A DNA stretch of 64,000 nucleotides, taken from positions 62,001 through 126,000 of the forward strand of contig NZ_JACJFN010000001.1 of the NCBI RefSeq assembly GCF_014164785.1, in the 5' to 3' direction. The position numbers and the translations under genes were made by a program. Of this stretch, positions 29,885 through 40,561 are shown piece after piece (position 1 is the stretch's first letter; each line of letters opens with the position of its first letter). The notes under the pieces were generated by a model that had not been told where the DNA came from, ran no database searches, and saw only the letters and a program-made list of their open reading frames with translations. This DNA is from Aquipseudomonas guryensis (GTDB lineage: Bacteria > Pseudomonadota > Gammaproteobacteria > Pseudomonadales > Pseudomonadaceae).

Positions 29885-31242
29885 GGCCCTGGCCGCGCAC
29901 CCTGAGCCTGCGCCTGGCGCTGATGTTCGCCCTGGTCGGCGTGCTGCTGCTCGGCGCCCTGGGCTTCTACCTGTACCAGTCGCTGCAGCGGGAAATCGCC
30001 TGGCGCGACGACCAGGCCCTGCTCGGCCGCCTGCAGCGCATGCAGGCCCTGCTCGATGACGCCGCCAGCATCGAGGCGCTGCGCCAGCGCCCGCAGCTGT
30101 ACGAGAACATGCTGGGCAACCGCGACAACCTGCTGTGGATAGTCGATGCGCAGGGCCAGCGGCTGATCGAGGTTAATCCGCTCGCCTTGCCCTTGCCGGG
30201 CCTGGCGGCAGCCGCCGAACCACGCCTGGCCGATGCGCCGGACAATCCGACCCTGCGCCTGGCCTGGCTCGATGTACCGCGCGCCGGCGGCTCGCTGCGG
30301 CTGATCGCCGGCAAGCTGGCCAGCGAGCACGAGCAGATGCTCGCTGCCTATCGCCTGAAGATCTGGCTGGCGCTGGGCGTGGGCGCGCTGCTGGCCTTTG
30401 TCCTCGGCGCCCTGGTCAGTCAGCGTGGGCTGCGCCCGGTGCGCCAGCTGGCCCGACAGGCCGCCAGCATCGATACCCAACACCTGCACCTGCGCCTGGA
30501 AGGCTTCGCCGAGGTTGGCGAGCTGAGTGCCCTGAGCCAGGCCCTGAACCAGATGCTCGACCGCCTGGAGCAGGGCTTTGCCCAGCTCTCGCGCTTCTCC
30601 GAAGACCTGGCCCACGAGATGCGCACGCCGCTGAGCAACCTGATGGGCCAGACCCAGCAGACACTGCGCCGCTCCCGCTCGATCGAGGACTACCAGAATC
30701 TGCTGGTGTCCAATCAAGAGGAATACGAACGCCTGGCGCGAATGATCGACAGCATGCTGTTCCTCGCCCGCACCGAACAGCCAAAGGCCGCGATCCAGCG
30801 CGAGGCGGTCGACCTGCAGGCGCTCGGCGAGCAGCTGTGCGACTACTTCGAGGGCATGGCCCAGGAACGCGGCATCACCCTGCTCAACCAGGCCAGCGGG
30901 CAACTGCATGCCGAGCCGCAGCTGCTGCGTCGTGCCCTGGCCAACCTGCTGGCCAATGCCCTGCGCCACGCCACGCCGGACAGCCACGTGACCCTCGGCA
31001 GCGCCAGCACGGCCACGGGCGTGACCCTCAGCGTGCACAACCTCGGCGACCCCATCCCCGAGCAGCACCTGTCGCATCTGTTCGAGCGCTTCTACCGCTG
31101 CGATCCCTCACGCCATGAACCGGGCGACTCCGGCGGCCTGGGCCTGGCGATCGTGCGCTCGATCATGCAGGCGCACGGTGGCCAGGTCAGCGTCAGCAGT
31201 GACGCGGAAGGCACCACCTTCCGCCTGCACTTCCCGGCCTGA
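29881..31242 (+). CDS. hprS: Sensor histidine kinase, HprS/CusS-like
   Basis: A 453-residue membrane sensor kinase. TM1 is at about 10-32, the periplasmic loop at about 33-160 and TM2 at about 161-180. HAMP follows, then HisKA with [12 protein letters not shown] (His245), and an HATPase with [10 protein letters not shown] and GGLGLAIV. It should phosphorylate the adjacent regulator. The only cysteines are in the cytoplasmic kinase part; none lies in the membrane or periplasmic segments. E. coli HprS is reported to sense oxidants through such cysteines, so the stimulus or mechanism may differ. Confidence 0.88.
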   Translation: MRPWPRTLSLRLALMFALVGVLLLGALGFYLYQSLQREIAWRDDQALLGRLQRMQALLDDAASIEALRQRPQLYENMLGNRDNLLWIVDAQGQRLIEVNPLALPLPGLAAAAEPRLADAPDNPTLRLAWLDVPRAGGSLRLIAGKLASEHEQMLAAYRLKIWLALGVGALLAFVLGALVSQRGLRPVRQLARQAASIDTQHLHLRLEGFAEVGELSALSQALNQMLDRLEQGFAQLSRFSEDLAHEMRTPLSNLMGQTQQTLRRSRSIEDYQNLLVSNQEEYERLARMIDSMLFLARTEQPKAAIQREAVDLQALGEQLCDYFEGMAQERGITLLNQASGQLHAEPQLLRRALANLLANALRHATPDSHVTLGSASTATGVTLSVHNLGDPIPEQHLSHLFERFYRCDPSRHEPGDSGGLGLAIVRSIMQAHGGQVSVSSDAEGTTFRLHFPA

Positions 31243-31273
31243 GGGCGGCGGCCGGGCAACTGCGTCACCAACA

Positions 31274-31296
31274 AAAACGGGGCCGCAGCCCCGTTT
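31274..31296. terminator. Bidirectional terminator
   Basis: AAAACGGGGCCGC pairs with GCCCCGTTT as a strong stem between the convergent sensor kinase gene and hemH. A/T runs on both sides suit termination in both directions. Confidence 0.85.
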
Positions 31297-31299
31297 CAT

Positions 31300-32322
31300 T
31301 TACAGCGCCAACGGCGCTCGCTCGCAGAGCGTCTTCAACGCGCTCACCCACTGCGGATGCTCGTTCAGGCAGGGCACCAGCACCAATTCCTCGCCGCCGG
31401 CTTCCTGGAACTGTTCACGGCCGCGGTCGCCGATCTCCTCCAGGGTTTCGATGCAGTCAGCGACGAAGGCCGGACACATCACCAGCAGTTTTTTCACCCC
31501 GGCCTTGGCCAGTTCGTCGAGGCGCGCCTCGGTATAGGGTTCGATCCACTTGGCACGGCCCAGGCGCGACTGGAAGGACACCGACCACTGCCCTGGCTTG
31601 AGCCCGACGCGCTCGGCGAACAGTTCGGCGCTGCGCAGGCACTGGGCGCGGTAACAGTTGGCGAGCACCTGTGGCGAGGCATTCTTGCAACAGTCGGCAC
31701 CTTTCAGGCAATGGCCGCTCGGGTCGAGCTTGTGCAGGTGGCGCTCCGGCAGGCCATGGAAGCTCAGCAGCAGGTGATCAAAGCCCTGCTGCAGATGCGG
31801 CTGGGCGCTGGCGACTAGGGCATCGAGGTATTCCGGCTGGTCATAGAACGGCGTCAGGGTGGCAAATTTCAACGCCAATTTGTGCTCACGCACCACCCGT
31901 TTGGCCTCCTCGATCACCGTGGTGGTGGTGCTGTCGGCGAACTGCGGATACAGCGGCGCCAGGGTCACCTGCTTGATGCCCTGCCCAGCCAGACGCAACA
32001 GAGCCTTTTCGATCGACAGCGGGCCGTAGCGCATGGCCAGCTCCACCGGGCCGTGCTGCCACAGCGGGGTGATCGCCCGTTGCAGGCGCTGGCTGAGCAC
32101 CACCAGCGGCGAGCCTTCCGGCCACCAGATCGAGGCATAGGCATGCGCCGACTGCGCCGGGCGCTTGAGCAGGATCAGCGACACGATCAGACGACGCAAT
32201 GGCCAGGGCAGATCGATGACATAGGGGTCCATGAGGAACTGGTTGAGGTAGCGCCGCACATCGGCCACCGAAGTGGAGGCAGGCGAACCCAGGTTGACCA
32301 ACAGCAGGGCATGATCTGTCAT
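31300..32322 (-). CDS. hemH: Ferrochelatase
   Basis: A 340-residue ferrochelatase inserting Fe2+ into protoporphyrin IX, the last step of protohaem synthesis. Family segments seen are [11 protein letters not shown] at the N-terminus, the [13 protein letters not shown] block with the catalytic His, and [15 protein letters not shown] in the C-terminal half. It overlaps the upstream epimerase gene (ATGA at 32319-32322), so the two are co-transcribed. Haem synthesis is sensitive to light through photoreactive porphyrins, which fits the light-type operator upstream of this operon. Confidence 0.95.
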   Translation of the reverse strand: MTDHALLLVNLGSPASTSVADVRRYLNQFLMDPYVIDLPWPLRRLIVSLILLKRPAQSAHAYASIWWPEGSPLVVLSQRLQRAITPLWQHGPVELAMRYGPLSIEKALLRLAGQGIKQVTLAPLYPQFADSTTTTVIEEAKRVVREHKLALKFATLTPFYDQPEYLDALVASAQPHLQQGFDHLLLSFHGLPERHLHKLDPSGHCLKGADCCKNASPQVLANCYRAQCLRSAELFAERVGLKPGQWSVSFQSRLGRAKWIEPYTEARLDELAKAGVKKLLVMCPAFVADCIETLEEIGDRGREQFQEAGGEELVLVPCLNEHPQWVSALKTLCERAPLAL

Positions 32323-33224
32323 GCAGCGTCCTTAAAGAGAGCGGCCAGGGCCGTATCGATAGCGGTAAAACGGAATGCGTAGCCGGCGGCCAATGCCCGT
32401 TGCGGCAAGGCCTTCTGCCCGCCGAGCAACAGCCCGGACAGTTCGCCCAGGCCGACTTTCAATAACAACCCCGGCAGCGGCAACAGCGCCGGGCGATGCA
32501 GGGCGCGACCGAGCGCCTGGGCGAAGGCCTTGTTCCGCACTGGCTGCGGCGCGCAGGCATTATAGGGACCGCGGGCGTCGGGGTGCTGCAAGAGAAAATC
32601 GATCAGGCCGATTTGATCCTGCAGGTGAATCCACGGCATCCACTGCCGCCCGTTGCCGATTGGCCCGCCCAGGCCCAGCTGGAACGGCAGCAACAGGCGC
32701 TTGAGAAAACCACCATCGACCGCCAGCACCAGACCGGTACGAAGCAGCACCACGCGGATGCCCAGCTCCTCGGCGCGCAGGGCAGTTTCTTCCCAGGCGC
32801 CGCACAATTGCGCGGCGAAATCCTCCACTACCGGCGCGCTGTCTTCGTCCAGTTCGCGCTCACCACCATCGCCGTACCAGCCCACTGCAGAGCCGGACAG
32901 CAGTACCTGCGGCCGCTGCGCGCGCCCTTGCAGCCAGGCCAGCAGTTGCTCGGTCAAAGTCACCCGACTGGCCCACAGCAGCGCCTTGCGCTTGTGCGTC
33001 CAGGGCCGGTCGGCGATTGGCGCGCCAGCCAGGTTGATCACCGCATCCAGCGGGCCGTCACCGTAGTCCTCAAGGCGACCGATGCCTCGCACCGGCGCCC
33101 CGCACAAGTCGGGCACCCGGTCAGGCGTGCGGCTCCATACGGTCAGCTGATGGCCCTGGCCCAACCACAGGCGACAGAGCGCACGACCGATCAAACCTGT
33201 ACCGCCGGTCAGCAAGATGTGCAT
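32319..33224 (-). CDS. TIGR01777-family epimerase (YfcH-like)
   Basis: A 301-residue NAD(P)-dependent extended SDR of TIGR01777 type. The Rossmann motif [11 protein letters not shown] is at 6-16, followed by [13 protein letters not shown] (about 64-76), SGSAVGWYG with the conserved Tyr-containing motif, and a C-terminal DUF1731 domain (about 250-298). The reaction is unknown. It is the first gene of the operon with hemH and divergent from the FAD oxidoreductase. Confidence 0.9.
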   Translation of the reverse strand: MHILLTGGTGLIGRALCRLWLGQGHQLTVWSRTPDRVPDLCGAPVRGIGRLEDYGDGPLDAVINLAGAPIADRPWTHKRKALLWASRVTLTEQLLAWLQGRAQRPQVLLSGSAVGWYGDGGERELDEDSAPVVEDFAAQLCGAWEETALRAEELGIRVVLLRTGLVLAVDGGFLKRLLLPFQLGLGGPIGNGRQWMPWIHLQDQIGLIDFLLQHPDARGPYNACAPQPVRNKAFAQALGRALHRPALLPLPGLLLKVGLGELSGLLLGGQKALPQRALAAGYAFRFTAIDTALAALFKDAA

Positions 33225-33352
33225 GGCATCGTCCTCGCATGGCGTTAACCACCAGTCTCACCCTAGTCTGAATTATGACGCTAACGCGTGCCTTGTCCGC
33301 CGCGTTGCAACGTCGCAGTTTCAACAGGCTTACGATTGGAACCGATAAAAGC

Positions 33353-33376
33353 TGTACAAGCAATTATATTTGTACA
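33353..33376. promoter_or_regulatory. TGTACA-N12-TGTACA operator (light-responsive MerR type)
   Basis: Two perfect TGTACA palindromes are separated by exactly 12 AT-rich bases; the wider symmetry is CTGTACAA...TTGTACAG. I recall a consensus T(G/A)TACA-N12-TGTA(C/T)A for the light-responsive PplR-type MerR regulators of P. putida. It lies 46 bases before the FAD oxidoreductase start and 128 bases before the epimerase-hemH start, so one site could control both operons. Confidence 0.75.
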
Positions 33377-33419
33377 GCATTAGTCTAGAGCGTAGCCTGT
33401 CACAAAGGACACGAGGTAG

Positions 33420-34630
<1,211 letters not shown>

Positions 34631-34644
34631 CCTTTGTCGCTTGT

Positions 34645-34715
34645 TGTAGGGGCCAGCTTGCTGGCGATCAATGCGTCATGGTTTGGCAAGATCGCCAGCA
34701 AGCTGGCTCCTACAC
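34645..34715. repeat. REP-like palindrome (family A)
   Basis: GTAGGGGCCAGCTTGCTGG and CCAGCAAGCTGGCTCCTAC form a long stem with a loop of about 30 bases. It differs from the 15295 copy mainly in the loop and lies between the Trp-rich protein gene and rlmF. Confidence 0.85.
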
Positions 34716-34797
34716 TAGCCGGCCCACGACGGGTATGGGGCTCAGGCTCCGCGATCTTGTGGGACAATGCCCACCCCCGCTCGCCGAATTATCCGTC

Positions 34798-35769
34798 ATG
34801 CCCGAGAACACCACGCCAGCCGTCACGCCCAGCAGCCCGGCGCTGCTGCACCCACGCAACCGCCACCAGGGCCGCTACGACTTCCCCCGGCTGATAGAGG
34901 CCAGCCCGGAGCTGGCCGAGTTTGTCATCCTCAACCCCTACGGCAAGCAGAGCATCGACTTCGCCAACCCCGAGGCGGTGCGGGTCTTCAACCGCGCGCT
35001 GCTGCGCCAGCTGTACGGCCTGCAGCACTGGGACATTCCGCCGGGCTACCTGTGCCCGCCGATCCCTGGCCGCGCTGACTACGTACACGGCCTGGCCGAC
35101 CTGCTGGCCAGCGACAACCAGGGTGAGATTCCGCGCGGCGCGGCGATCCGCGCGCTGGACATCGGCACCGGCGCCAGCTGCATCTACCCGTTGCTCGGCC
35201 ATAGCGACTATGGCTGGCACTTCCTCGGTTCGGACATCGACGACACGGCCCTGGCCTCGGCCCGCGCCATCATCCAGGCCAATGGCCTGGACGGCGCCAT
35301 TGCCCTGCGCCAGCAACTGCAGCGCGGGCAGATCTTCAAGAGCCTGCTGCAGGACGGCGAGCGCTTCGCCCTGACCCTGTGCAACCCGCCCTTCCACGCC
35401 AACGCCGAGGAAGCCGCCAGCGGCAGTCGGCGCAAGTGGAAGAACCTCGGCAAACTCGACCCCAAGCGCAAGCTGCCGGAACTCAACTTCGGCGGGCAGA
35501 GCGCCGAGCTCTGGTGTACCGGCGGCGAGGCCAGCTTCCTCAAGCGCATGATCGCCGAAAGCGCCGCCTTCGCCGGCCAGGTGCTGTGGTTCAGCAGCCT
35601 GGTGTCCAAGGCCAGCAATGTGCCCTATGCCGAGAACCTGCTGAAGAAGGTCGGGGCTGTGGAGGTGCGCTGCCTAGACATGGCCCAGGGCAACAAGCAG
35701 AGCCGCTTCGTCGCCTGGACCTTCCACAGCCCCGAGCAACGTGCGGCCTGGCTGCGCACGGCGGGCTAA
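34798..35769 (+). CDS. rlmF: 23S rRNA m6A1618 methyltransferase RlmF
   Basis: A 323-residue SAM-dependent methyltransferase for A1618 of 23S rRNA. The N-terminus [13 protein letters not shown] is typical, [13 protein letters not shown] (about 121-133) binds SAM, and the N6-adenine motif NPPFH begins at Asn196. The ATG at 34798 gives the usual N-terminus even though the ribosome site is weak; the open frame extends further upstream through non-family sequence. It is followed after three bases by the YigZ gene. Confidence 0.92.
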   Translation: MPENTTPAVTPSSPALLHPRNRHQGRYDFPRLIEASPELAEFVILNPYGKQSIDFANPEAVRVFNRALLRQLYGLQHWDIPPGYLCPPIPGRADYVHGLADLLASDNQGEIPRGAAIRALDIGTGASCIYPLLGHSDYGWHFLGSDIDDTALASARAIIQANGLDGAIALRQQLQRGQIFKSLLQDGERFALTLCNPPFHANAEEAASGSRRKWKNLGKLDPKRKLPELNFGGQSAELWCTGGEASFLKRMIAESAAFAGQVLWFSSLVSKASNVPYAENLLKKVGAVEVRCLDMAQGNKQSRFVAWTFHSPEQRAAWLRTAG

Positions 35770-35772
35770 GGC

Positions 35773-36381
35773 ATGCCGTTCAGCCTGCAGGGCGTCTGCG
35801 AGTACCGCGAGGAAATCCGCAAGAGCCGCTTCCTTGCCCTGGCTGCGCCAATCGCCAGAGCCGATGAGGCGCTGGCCTTTATCCAGCAGCACAGTGACCT
35901 GAATGCCTCGCATAACTGCTGGGCCTTCAAGTGTGGCCAGCAGTACCGTTTCAGCGACGATGGCGAACCCAGCGGCACGGCGGGCCGGCCGATCCTCGCG
36001 GCCATCGAAGGGCAGGATTGCGACCAGATGGTGGTGCTGGTGATCCGCTGGTACGGCGGCATCCAGCTCGGCACCGGCGGCCTGGCCCGCGCCTATGGCG
36101 GCAGCGCGGCGAAATGCCTGCAGGGCGGCCAACGGATTGCCCTGGTGGCGCGTATCCAGGCGCGCTGCCATATCCCCTTCGCCGAGCTGGAGCGGGTCAA
36201 GGCTCGCCTGGGCAAATGGCAAGCCAGTATCGAGCGGGAAAGCTTCGATGCCGAGGGCGCCGATTGCCAACTGAGCCTGCCGCTGGCCAACCTGCAGCAG
36301 GTCAGCGAACAACTGATCGAACTGGGCCGCGGACGCATCCGTCTGGAAATACTTGATCCGGCTCATGGGCTGCGCACATAG
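35773..36381 (+). CDS. YigZ/IMPACT-family protein
   Basis: A 202-residue protein with the UPF0029 (IMPACT) N-terminal domain and a C-terminal DUF1949-like domain. The family block DDGEPSGTAGRPIL (about 61-74) and the following VLVIRWYGGIQLGTGGLARAY are clear. The family is linked to translation or proteolysis control, but the bacterial function is not settled. It begins three bases after the rlmF stop, indicating co-transcription. Confidence 0.9.
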   Translation: MPFSLQGVCEYREEIRKSRFLALAAPIARADEALAFIQQHSDLNASHNCWAFKCGQQYRFSDDGEPSGTAGRPILAAIEGQDCDQMVVLVIRWYGGIQLGTGGLARAYGGSAAKCLQGGQRIALVARIQARCHIPFAELERVKARLGKWQASIERESFDAEGADCQLSLPLANLQQVSEQLIELGRGRIRLEILDPAHGLRT

Positions 36382-36450
36382 AACGCCAACCCACGCACTG
36401 TTGCAGCTATTCTGGACAAGAACCGGCGCAACCCGTCGTATGAGGCACCG

Positions 36451-37257
36451 ATGAACTGCAAGCAACTATTAGCCGTACTGGTTCTGCTGTGCAGCCCGCT
36501 GGCCCAGGCGCAACCCCCAGAGGAACTGCGCATCAGCGTCGGTGACTGGCCACCCTACCTGTCCGCCGAACTCAAGCATGGCGGGGTCATTGCCCACCTG
36601 ATCAGCGACCTGTTCGCCGACGAAGGCTACCGGGTCAACTTCCAGTTCCTGCCCTGGCCGCGTGCCTATGCCGCCGCCGCTGCCGGCCGTTTCGACGCCA
36701 GCGCCGTGTGGATGCACAAGAGCGAACGCGAGGCCGACTTCCTGTTCAGTGCCCCGCTGCTCAACGAACAGTTCGTATTCTTCCACCTGAGAAGCCAGCC
36801 CTTCGACTGGCATAGCTTCAGCGACCTGGACGGCATGCGTCTGGGCGGCGGCCTGGAGTACAGCTATGGAGAGGCGTTCGACAGCTTCCTGAGCAAGGGC
36901 ACGGTGAAGATGGAGCGGGTCTCCAGCGACCGGCAGAATTTCGAGAAACTGCTCAAGGAGCGCGTGGCCCTCTACCCGCAGGAACTCAACGTCGGCTACG
37001 CCTCGCTGCGCAAACACTTCAGCGCGGCCGATGTCGCCCGCGTGACCCATCATCCCCAGCCGCTGCTGAACAACCTCAGCTACCTGATGCTGCCCAAGCA
37101 ACTGGCAGGCAGCCAGGCCCTGCTGGAACGCTTCAACCGCCGCCTGCAGAGTTACCGCGACAGCGGTCGCTACGATGCCTACTTCCGCGACCTGCAGGCG
37201 GGCAAGTATGAAATCCCGCAAGCCGCGCCCGACTCCAAGCTGCCGCTGTTCGAATAG
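36451..37257 (+). CDS. Periplasmic solute-binding protein (SBP_bac_3 type), orphan
   Basis: A 268-residue protein with signal peptide (about 1-20, ending in AQAQ) and a family 3 solute-binding fold: ELRISVGDWPPYLS at the start and WPRAYAAAAAGRFDASAVW in the first lobe. Many such pseudomonad proteins bind amino acids or act as sensors. No permease or ATPase gene is adjacent, so its partner is unknown. Confidence 0.82.
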   Translation: MNCKQLLAVLVLLCSPLAQAQPPEELRISVGDWPPYLSAELKHGGVIAHLISDLFADEGYRVNFQFLPWPRAYAAAAAGRFDASAVWMHKSEREADFLFSAPLLNEQFVFFHLRSQPFDWHSFSDLDGMRLGGGLEYSYGEAFDSFLSKGTVKMERVSSDRQNFEKLLKERVALYPQELNVGYASLRKHFSAADVARVTHHPQPLLNNLSYLMLPKQLAGSQALLERFNRRLQSYRDSGRYDAYFRDLQAGKYEIPQAAPDSKLPLFE

Positions 37258-37288
37258 GCCGCACCGCTGCTGTGTCCGGCAGGCAGCC

Positions 37289-37741
37289 CTACATCGCCCA
37301 CTCCTGCACCACCATGTGCGTTTTCACCCGCTGCATGCCAGGATAGTTTTCTATCTCGCCGCGAATTTCGGAGAGCCGCGCCATGCTCGCCGCCTCGACC
37401 TGCACCAGCATGTCGGTCTCGCCGCTGATGCCACAGCACTGGCGGATCTCCGGATGGACGCGCATGCGCTCGACGTAGTCCTGGCAACGGCCGTTGGTAT
37501 AGAAGAGTTCGAGGAAGGCCTTCACCGCAGCGCCCTCAGGCTCCACCACACACGCGTGGTAGCCGCGGATCACCCCGCCCTGCTCCAGTTGGCGAATCCG
37601 CTCGCCCACCGCCGAACGCGACAGGTTGACCTCGCGGGCGATCTGGCTGACGGAGGTGCGGGCGTCTTCGCGCAGCAGGGCGAGAATCTGATGATCGAAC
37701 TTGTCCAAGGCAATTCTCAAGCAGGCAGTTTGACGGTGCAT
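37289..37741 (-). CDS. Lrp/AsnC-family transcriptional regulator
   Basis: A 150-residue Lrp-type regulator. The N-terminal helix-turn-helix (SVSQIAREVNLSRSAVGERI, about 31-50) and the C-terminal RAM ligand domain (about 75-145) are visible. The ATG at 37741 is chosen; a TTG at 37708 with GAGA upstream would give the more usual family N-terminus. It is divergent from the YjeH-like exporter gene, which suggests that it controls amino acid export. Confidence 0.88.
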   Translation of the reverse strand: MHRQTACLRIALDKFDHQILALLREDARTSVSQIAREVNLSRSAVGERIRQLEQGGVIRGYHACVVEPEGAAVKAFLELFYTNGRCQDYVERMRVHPEIRQCCGISGETDMLVQVEAASMARLSEIRGEIENYPGMQRVKTHMVVQEWAM

Positions 37742-37829
37742 TCCGCCACTTTGCCGGTGATCGGCGGCAACCTGCACGGCGCCGCCTGCTTACCATGGCG
37801 GGATCGGAAAACAGTCGCGAGCATACAAC

Positions 37830-39092
37830 ATGAGCCGCTTGAACAAGGAACTGAGCCTGCTGCAGGGCATCGGGCTGCTCAGCACTTCGCTGCTCGGCAC
37901 GGGCATCTTCGTGGTGCCAGCGTTGGCCGCCACCGCCGCCGGTCAGGCCTCGCTGTGGGCCTGGCTGATCCTGATCGTCCTGGTGCTGCCGGTGGCCTTC
38001 ACTTTCGCCCAGCTGGGCAAGCGCTTTCCCCATGCCGGCGGTGCGCCGCACCTGATCGGCCGGGCCTTCGGTGCGCGCATGGAGCGGTTGATCGCCTTTC
38101 TGTTTCTCGCCGTACTGCCGGTCGGTCTGCCAGCGGCGCTGAATATCGCCACCGGTTTCTGGCAGGCCTTGCTGCCGATCGGCCGCGGCGAAGCCCTGCT
38201 GATTCAGCTCGCCACCCTCGGCGCCATGCTCCTGCTCGGCCAGCGCCCGGCCAGGGCCTCGGGCTTCATTCAGGGGTTGATCGCCCTGGCCATCATCGGG
38301 ACCGTGGCGCTGGTCTGGTGGGTCGGCGAGTTGCCGCTGGCCAGCCAGCCGCTGCTGCCGGATATCGACGGCTCCTGGCAGCTGATCCCGGCGGCGCTGG
38401 GGGTAATGTTCTGGTGCTTCGTCGGCATCGAGGCCTTCACCCACCTGGGCGAGGAATTCAAAAACCCGCAGCGCGACTTCCCCCTGGCGCTGCTGCTCGG
38501 CGTGCTGCTGGCCGGTCTGGTGTACTGGGCGTTCTCGGTGGCGGTGCTGAGCTTCGGCGTGTATGGCGACGTGCACAGCGACGCCGCCTCGCTGCCACGC
38601 CTGATGGATCAGTTGCTGGGCGACCAGGCCCGCGTGCTGGTGGCGCTGGTCGGTTACCTGGCCTGCTTCGCCTCGATGAACGTCTATGTGCAGGGCTTCG
38701 CCCGGCTGATCTGGAGTCTGGCCGACGAAGGCAAGCTGCCGCAGCCGCTGGCTCGCCTCAACCGCCACGGCGTGCCCGGCCCGGCCTTGCTGCTGGTGGT
38801 GCTGATCTGCGCCCTGTGCGCGGCTCTGGCCGGCGTGCTGCAACTGTCGGTGGACGACCTGATCCGCTACGCCAACGGCAACTTCATCCTGGTCTACCTG
38901 CTCAGCATGGCCGCCGGCTGGGTACTGCTGCGCGGCGTGTGGCGCTGGCTGGCGGGCTTCAGCAGCCTGCTCTGCGCCCTGGTACTGCTGGCATTGGGCG
39001 TTGAGGCGCTGTACGCGCTCGGCCTGCTGGGCGGGCTGGCGCTGTTCGGTTACTGGCGCGAGAAGCGCGCAGCCTTGCCGCTGCGCAGTTGA
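37830..39092 (+). CDS. yjeH: YjeH-like amino acid exporter (APC superfamily)
   Basis: A 420-residue membrane protein with about 12 hydrophobic segments. The N-terminal GIGLLSTSLLGTGIFVVPA is the APC substrate-binding unwound helix region. E. coli YjeH exports methionine and branched-chain amino acids; similarity and the divergent Lrp-type regulator support such a role. The substrate is not proven from sequence. Confidence 0.85.
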   Translation: MSRLNKELSLLQGIGLLSTSLLGTGIFVVPALAATAAGQASLWAWLILIVLVLPVAFTFAQLGKRFPHAGGAPHLIGRAFGARMERLIAFLFLAVLPVGLPAALNIATGFWQALLPIGRGEALLIQLATLGAMLLLGQRPARASGFIQGLIALAIIGTVALVWWVGELPLASQPLLPDIDGSWQLIPAALGVMFWCFVGIEAFTHLGEEFKNPQRDFPLALLLGVLLAGLVYWAFSVAVLSFGVYGDVHSDAASLPRLMDQLLGDQARVLVALVGYLACFASMNVYVQGFARLIWSLADEGKLPQPLARLNRHGVPGPALLLVVLICALCAALAGVLQLSVDDLIRYANGNFILVYLLSMAAGWVLLRGVWRWLAGFSSLLCALVLLALGVEALYALGLLGGLALFGYWREKRAALPLRS

Positions 39093-39184
39093 ACAGCTGA
39101 ACAGCGGCCCAGAAGCACATGCCAAGGGGTGAGCGCGGCGCGCATCCCGGCTATCCTCAGCCGAGGTAATGACAAGGACAGACC

Positions 39185-40510
39185 ATGCGCCGCATTCTCC
39201 GCGACCTGAAAATCATGCTGTTGGCCAACCTGTGGATCGTGCCGGTGCTGGCCGGTCTGATCGGCGCATTGTTCTACTTCGTCGCCCCGCCACCGCCCAT
39301 GCATGCGCGGATGGCCACCGGCGCGGTGGGCGGTGGTTACCACGCCTTCGCCGAGCGCCTGCAAGCCGAACTGGAGCAGCAGGGTTTTACTCTGGAACTG
39401 GTGGAAAGCCAGGGCTCCGAGGACAACCTGGCCAAGCTCGGCCAAGGTGAAGTGGAGTTGGCCCTGGTGCAGAGCGGCCAGGAATTGAACCTCCCTGACG
39501 AGGCGCGGGCCAAGCTCACCGGACTCGGCGTGATGTACCGCGAGCCACTGTGGCTGTTCACCGGGCGCAAGGTGCAGTTCCAGCGCCTGGCCGATCTGAC
39601 CAAGCTGCGCCTGGCCATCGGTTCCGCCGACAGCGGCACCCAGGCGGTAACCGCCGCCCTGTTCAAAGCCAATCGCATCGAACCGGCGCAATACCCCAAA
39701 CGCTGGCAGCAACTGGGCGGCAGCCGCGCCGCCGATGCGCTGATCGCCGGCCAGTTGGACGCCGCCTTCTTCGTCGGCCCGGCCGAGAACCCGCTGATCC
39801 AACGCCTGGCCGCCGAGCCCAAGCTGCGCCTGGTCAGCCTGCGGCGTACCGAGGCCTATCTGGCGCGCCTGCCCTACCTGAGCCAGCTGGAAGTCGGCGA
39901 AGGCATGCTCGACATGGCGCAGAACACCCCGGACCGCGACATCGTCACCCTCGGTCCGGTGGCCACCCTGGTGGCCGGCGAGGAATTCCATCCCTCGCTG
40001 ACCCCGCTGATCCTCGAAGCGGCCAAGACCGTGCTGAAAAACGGCAGCCTGCTCGACCCGGCCGGCAGCTACCCGGCCAAGCCGCCACTGTCGCTGAACA
40101 CCCTGGCCGAGGCCGATTACTACTACGACAAGGGCCTGCCGATCCTGCAGCGCTACCTGCCGTTTCGCATCGCTTCGCTGGCCGACCGCTACATCATCCT
40201 CGCCATCCCCTTGCTGGTGCTGCTGTTCCCGCTGTTCAAGGCCATCGGGCCGATCTACCAGTGGCGTATCCGCGCGCGTATCTACCGCTGGTACAAGCAC
40301 CTGCGCGAAATCGACCAGTTGCTGTACAAGGGTGACCTGCCAAGTGATATCGCCGAGGAAATTGCGCGCCTGGAAAAACTGGAAGACGATCTGGCACGGG
40401 TCGAGGTGCCACTGTCCTATTCCAGCGAGCTGTACGAGCTGCACATGCACCTGCGCTACATGATCGAGCGCCTGCAGGCCGTGCAGCGCCGCAGCCTCCC
40501 CGCCGAATAA
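39185..40510 (+). CDS. Membrane-anchored TAXI-family solute-binding protein
   Basis: A 441-residue TAXI (TRAP-associated extracytoplasmic immunogenic) binding protein. ATGAVGGGYHAFAERL (about 43-58) begins the binding domain, and IGSADSGTQAVTAALF is the typical inner block. Unlike free periplasmic TAXI proteins it has an N-terminal anchor (about 14-35) and a second membrane helix (about 336-358), followed by about 80 residues of cytoplasmic, partly coiled-coil sequence. No TRAP permease gene is adjacent, so a sensory or accessory role is possible. Confidence 0.85.
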   Translation: MRRILRDLKIMLLANLWIVPVLAGLIGALFYFVAPPPPMHARMATGAVGGGYHAFAERLQAELEQQGFTLELVESQGSEDNLAKLGQGEVELALVQSGQELNLPDEARAKLTGLGVMYREPLWLFTGRKVQFQRLADLTKLRLAIGSADSGTQAVTAALFKANRIEPAQYPKRWQQLGGSRAADALIAGQLDAAFFVGPAENPLIQRLAAEPKLRLVSLRRTEAYLARLPYLSQLEVGEGMLDMAQNTPDRDIVTLGPVATLVAGEEFHPSLTPLILEAAKTVLKNGSLLDPAGSYPAKPPLSLNTLAEADYYYDKGLPILQRYLPFRIASLADRYIILAIPLLVLLFPLFKAIGPIYQWRIRARIYRWYKHLREIDQLLYKGDLPSDIAEEIARLEKLEDDLARVEVPLSYSSELYELHMHLRYMIERLQAVQRRSLPAE

Positions 40511-40517
40511 AAACAAA

Positions 40518-40543
40518 CCCCGCCTGGGCATGCCCAGGCGGGG
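40518..40543. terminator. Bidirectional terminator
   Basis: CCCCGCCTGGGCA and TGCCCAGGCGGGG form a perfect 13-bp palindrome between the convergent TAXI and aminopeptidase genes. Confidence 0.85.
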
Positions 40544-40561
40544 TTGCTTAAACGAGGCGGA

